Positions 63,932 through 64,000 of a stretch of 64,000 nt of DNA are shown here, in pieces. The stretch spans positions 210,276-274,275 of the forward strand of contig JABJIC010000028.1 of NCBI GenBank assembly GCA_018661465.1, given 5' to 3'. The position numbers were made by a program, and so were the translations under genes. Below the pieces are notes generated by a model. The model was not told the origin of the DNA, searched no databases, and saw only the letters and a list, made by a program, of their open reading frames with translations. The DNA is from Gammaproteobacteria bacterium (GTDB lineage Bacteria; Pseudomonadota; Gammaproteobacteria; Pseudomonadales; Pseudohongiellaceae). Every line of letters begins with the position of its first letter. Position 1 is the first letter of the stretch.

Positions 63932-64000
63932 ATGGCACTGACTACTGAACAAGCTATGCAGCAAGGCGTAGCCAGCCATAGAGAAGGTAATCTTCAAGAA
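63932..64000 (+). CDS. Start of a gene cut by the window edge, possibly a TPR protein
   Basis: ATG 63932, preceded by GAGAG, opens a frame that runs to the window end (23 codons: ALTTEQAMQQGVASHREGN and on). The A-x-x-x-G-V-x-x-H-R-x-G-N pattern is typical of the first helix of a tetratricopeptide repeat. Only the start is visible, so the function cannot be stated. Confidence 0.5.
   Translation, partial: MALTTEQAMQQGVASHREGNLQE

Overview
The window reads as chromosomal DNA of a Gram-negative, aerobic gammaproteobacterium, most likely a marine or other aquatic heterotroph. The placement rests on gene order: ndk, rlmN, pilF, rodZ, ispG, hisS, yfgM, bamB and der run in one direction at the left end, and guaB and guaA close the right end. 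This is the order seen in many Gammaproteobacteria. No tRNA, rRNA, CRISPR array, integrase or insertion sequence is visible.

Layout. (1) 0-9.7 kb: conserved housekeeping block for nucleotide balance, 23S rRNA methylation, pilus assembly, cell shape, isoprenoids, histidyl-tRNA, outer-membrane assembly and ribosome assembly. (2) 9.8-27.5 kb: metabolic genes, dominated by periplasmic quinoproteins and c-type cytochromes (13.7-18.7 kb and 23.5-25.7 kb), with an SMP-30 lactonase, PEP carboxykinase and a tandem AhpD-like protein whose reading frame contains a UGA exactly where the second redox cysteine belongs. (3) 27.7-35.8 kb: a six-gene YejABEF/Opp-like peptide ABC importer with two tandem, diverged solute-binding lipoproteins, closed by a strong terminator. 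(4) 35.9-43.3 kb: small units including a PETase/cutinase-like secreted hydrolase, DoxX, a GATase, a membrane-anchored DsbA, a MoaD-like protein paired with a BNR propeller, and xseA. (5) 43.5-55.9 kb: a Rieske protein with a fourth quinoprotein and a secreted VOC protein, a MauG-like di-heme peroxidase operon, a CotH-kinase-like gene abutting a secreted PPP phosphatase, a cold-shock gene and further cytochromes and hydrolases. (6) 55.9-60.5 kb: a Baeyer-Villiger monooxygenase, HupE plus parvulin, and a TMEM175-like channel. (7) 60.5-64 kb: guaB, a 126-bp inverted repeat, guaA, and the start of a further gene.

How the genes work together. Much of the accessory content points to periplasmic oxidation. 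PQQ-type dehydrogenases would pass electrons to c-type cytochromes or a Rieske protein, lactonase and VOC enzymes could process products, and DsbA could support cysteine-containing exported proteins. Two quinoproteins carry the Glu/Asn/Asp-X-Asp set associated with lanthanide-dependent alcohol dehydrogenases. The xseA and guaBA genes, normally close to der, are separated from it here by about 31 kb and 51 kb of accessory genes, so this locus looks like an expansion site inside a core block.

The strongest candidates for something new are the AhpD-like selenoprotein candidate (19949-21073), the PETase-like hydrolase (35896-36834), the secreted kinase-like/phosphatase pair (50295-52487), the lanthanide-signature quinoproteins, and the guaB-guaA inverted repeat. 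All family calls come from reading motifs by eye; no database search was run.
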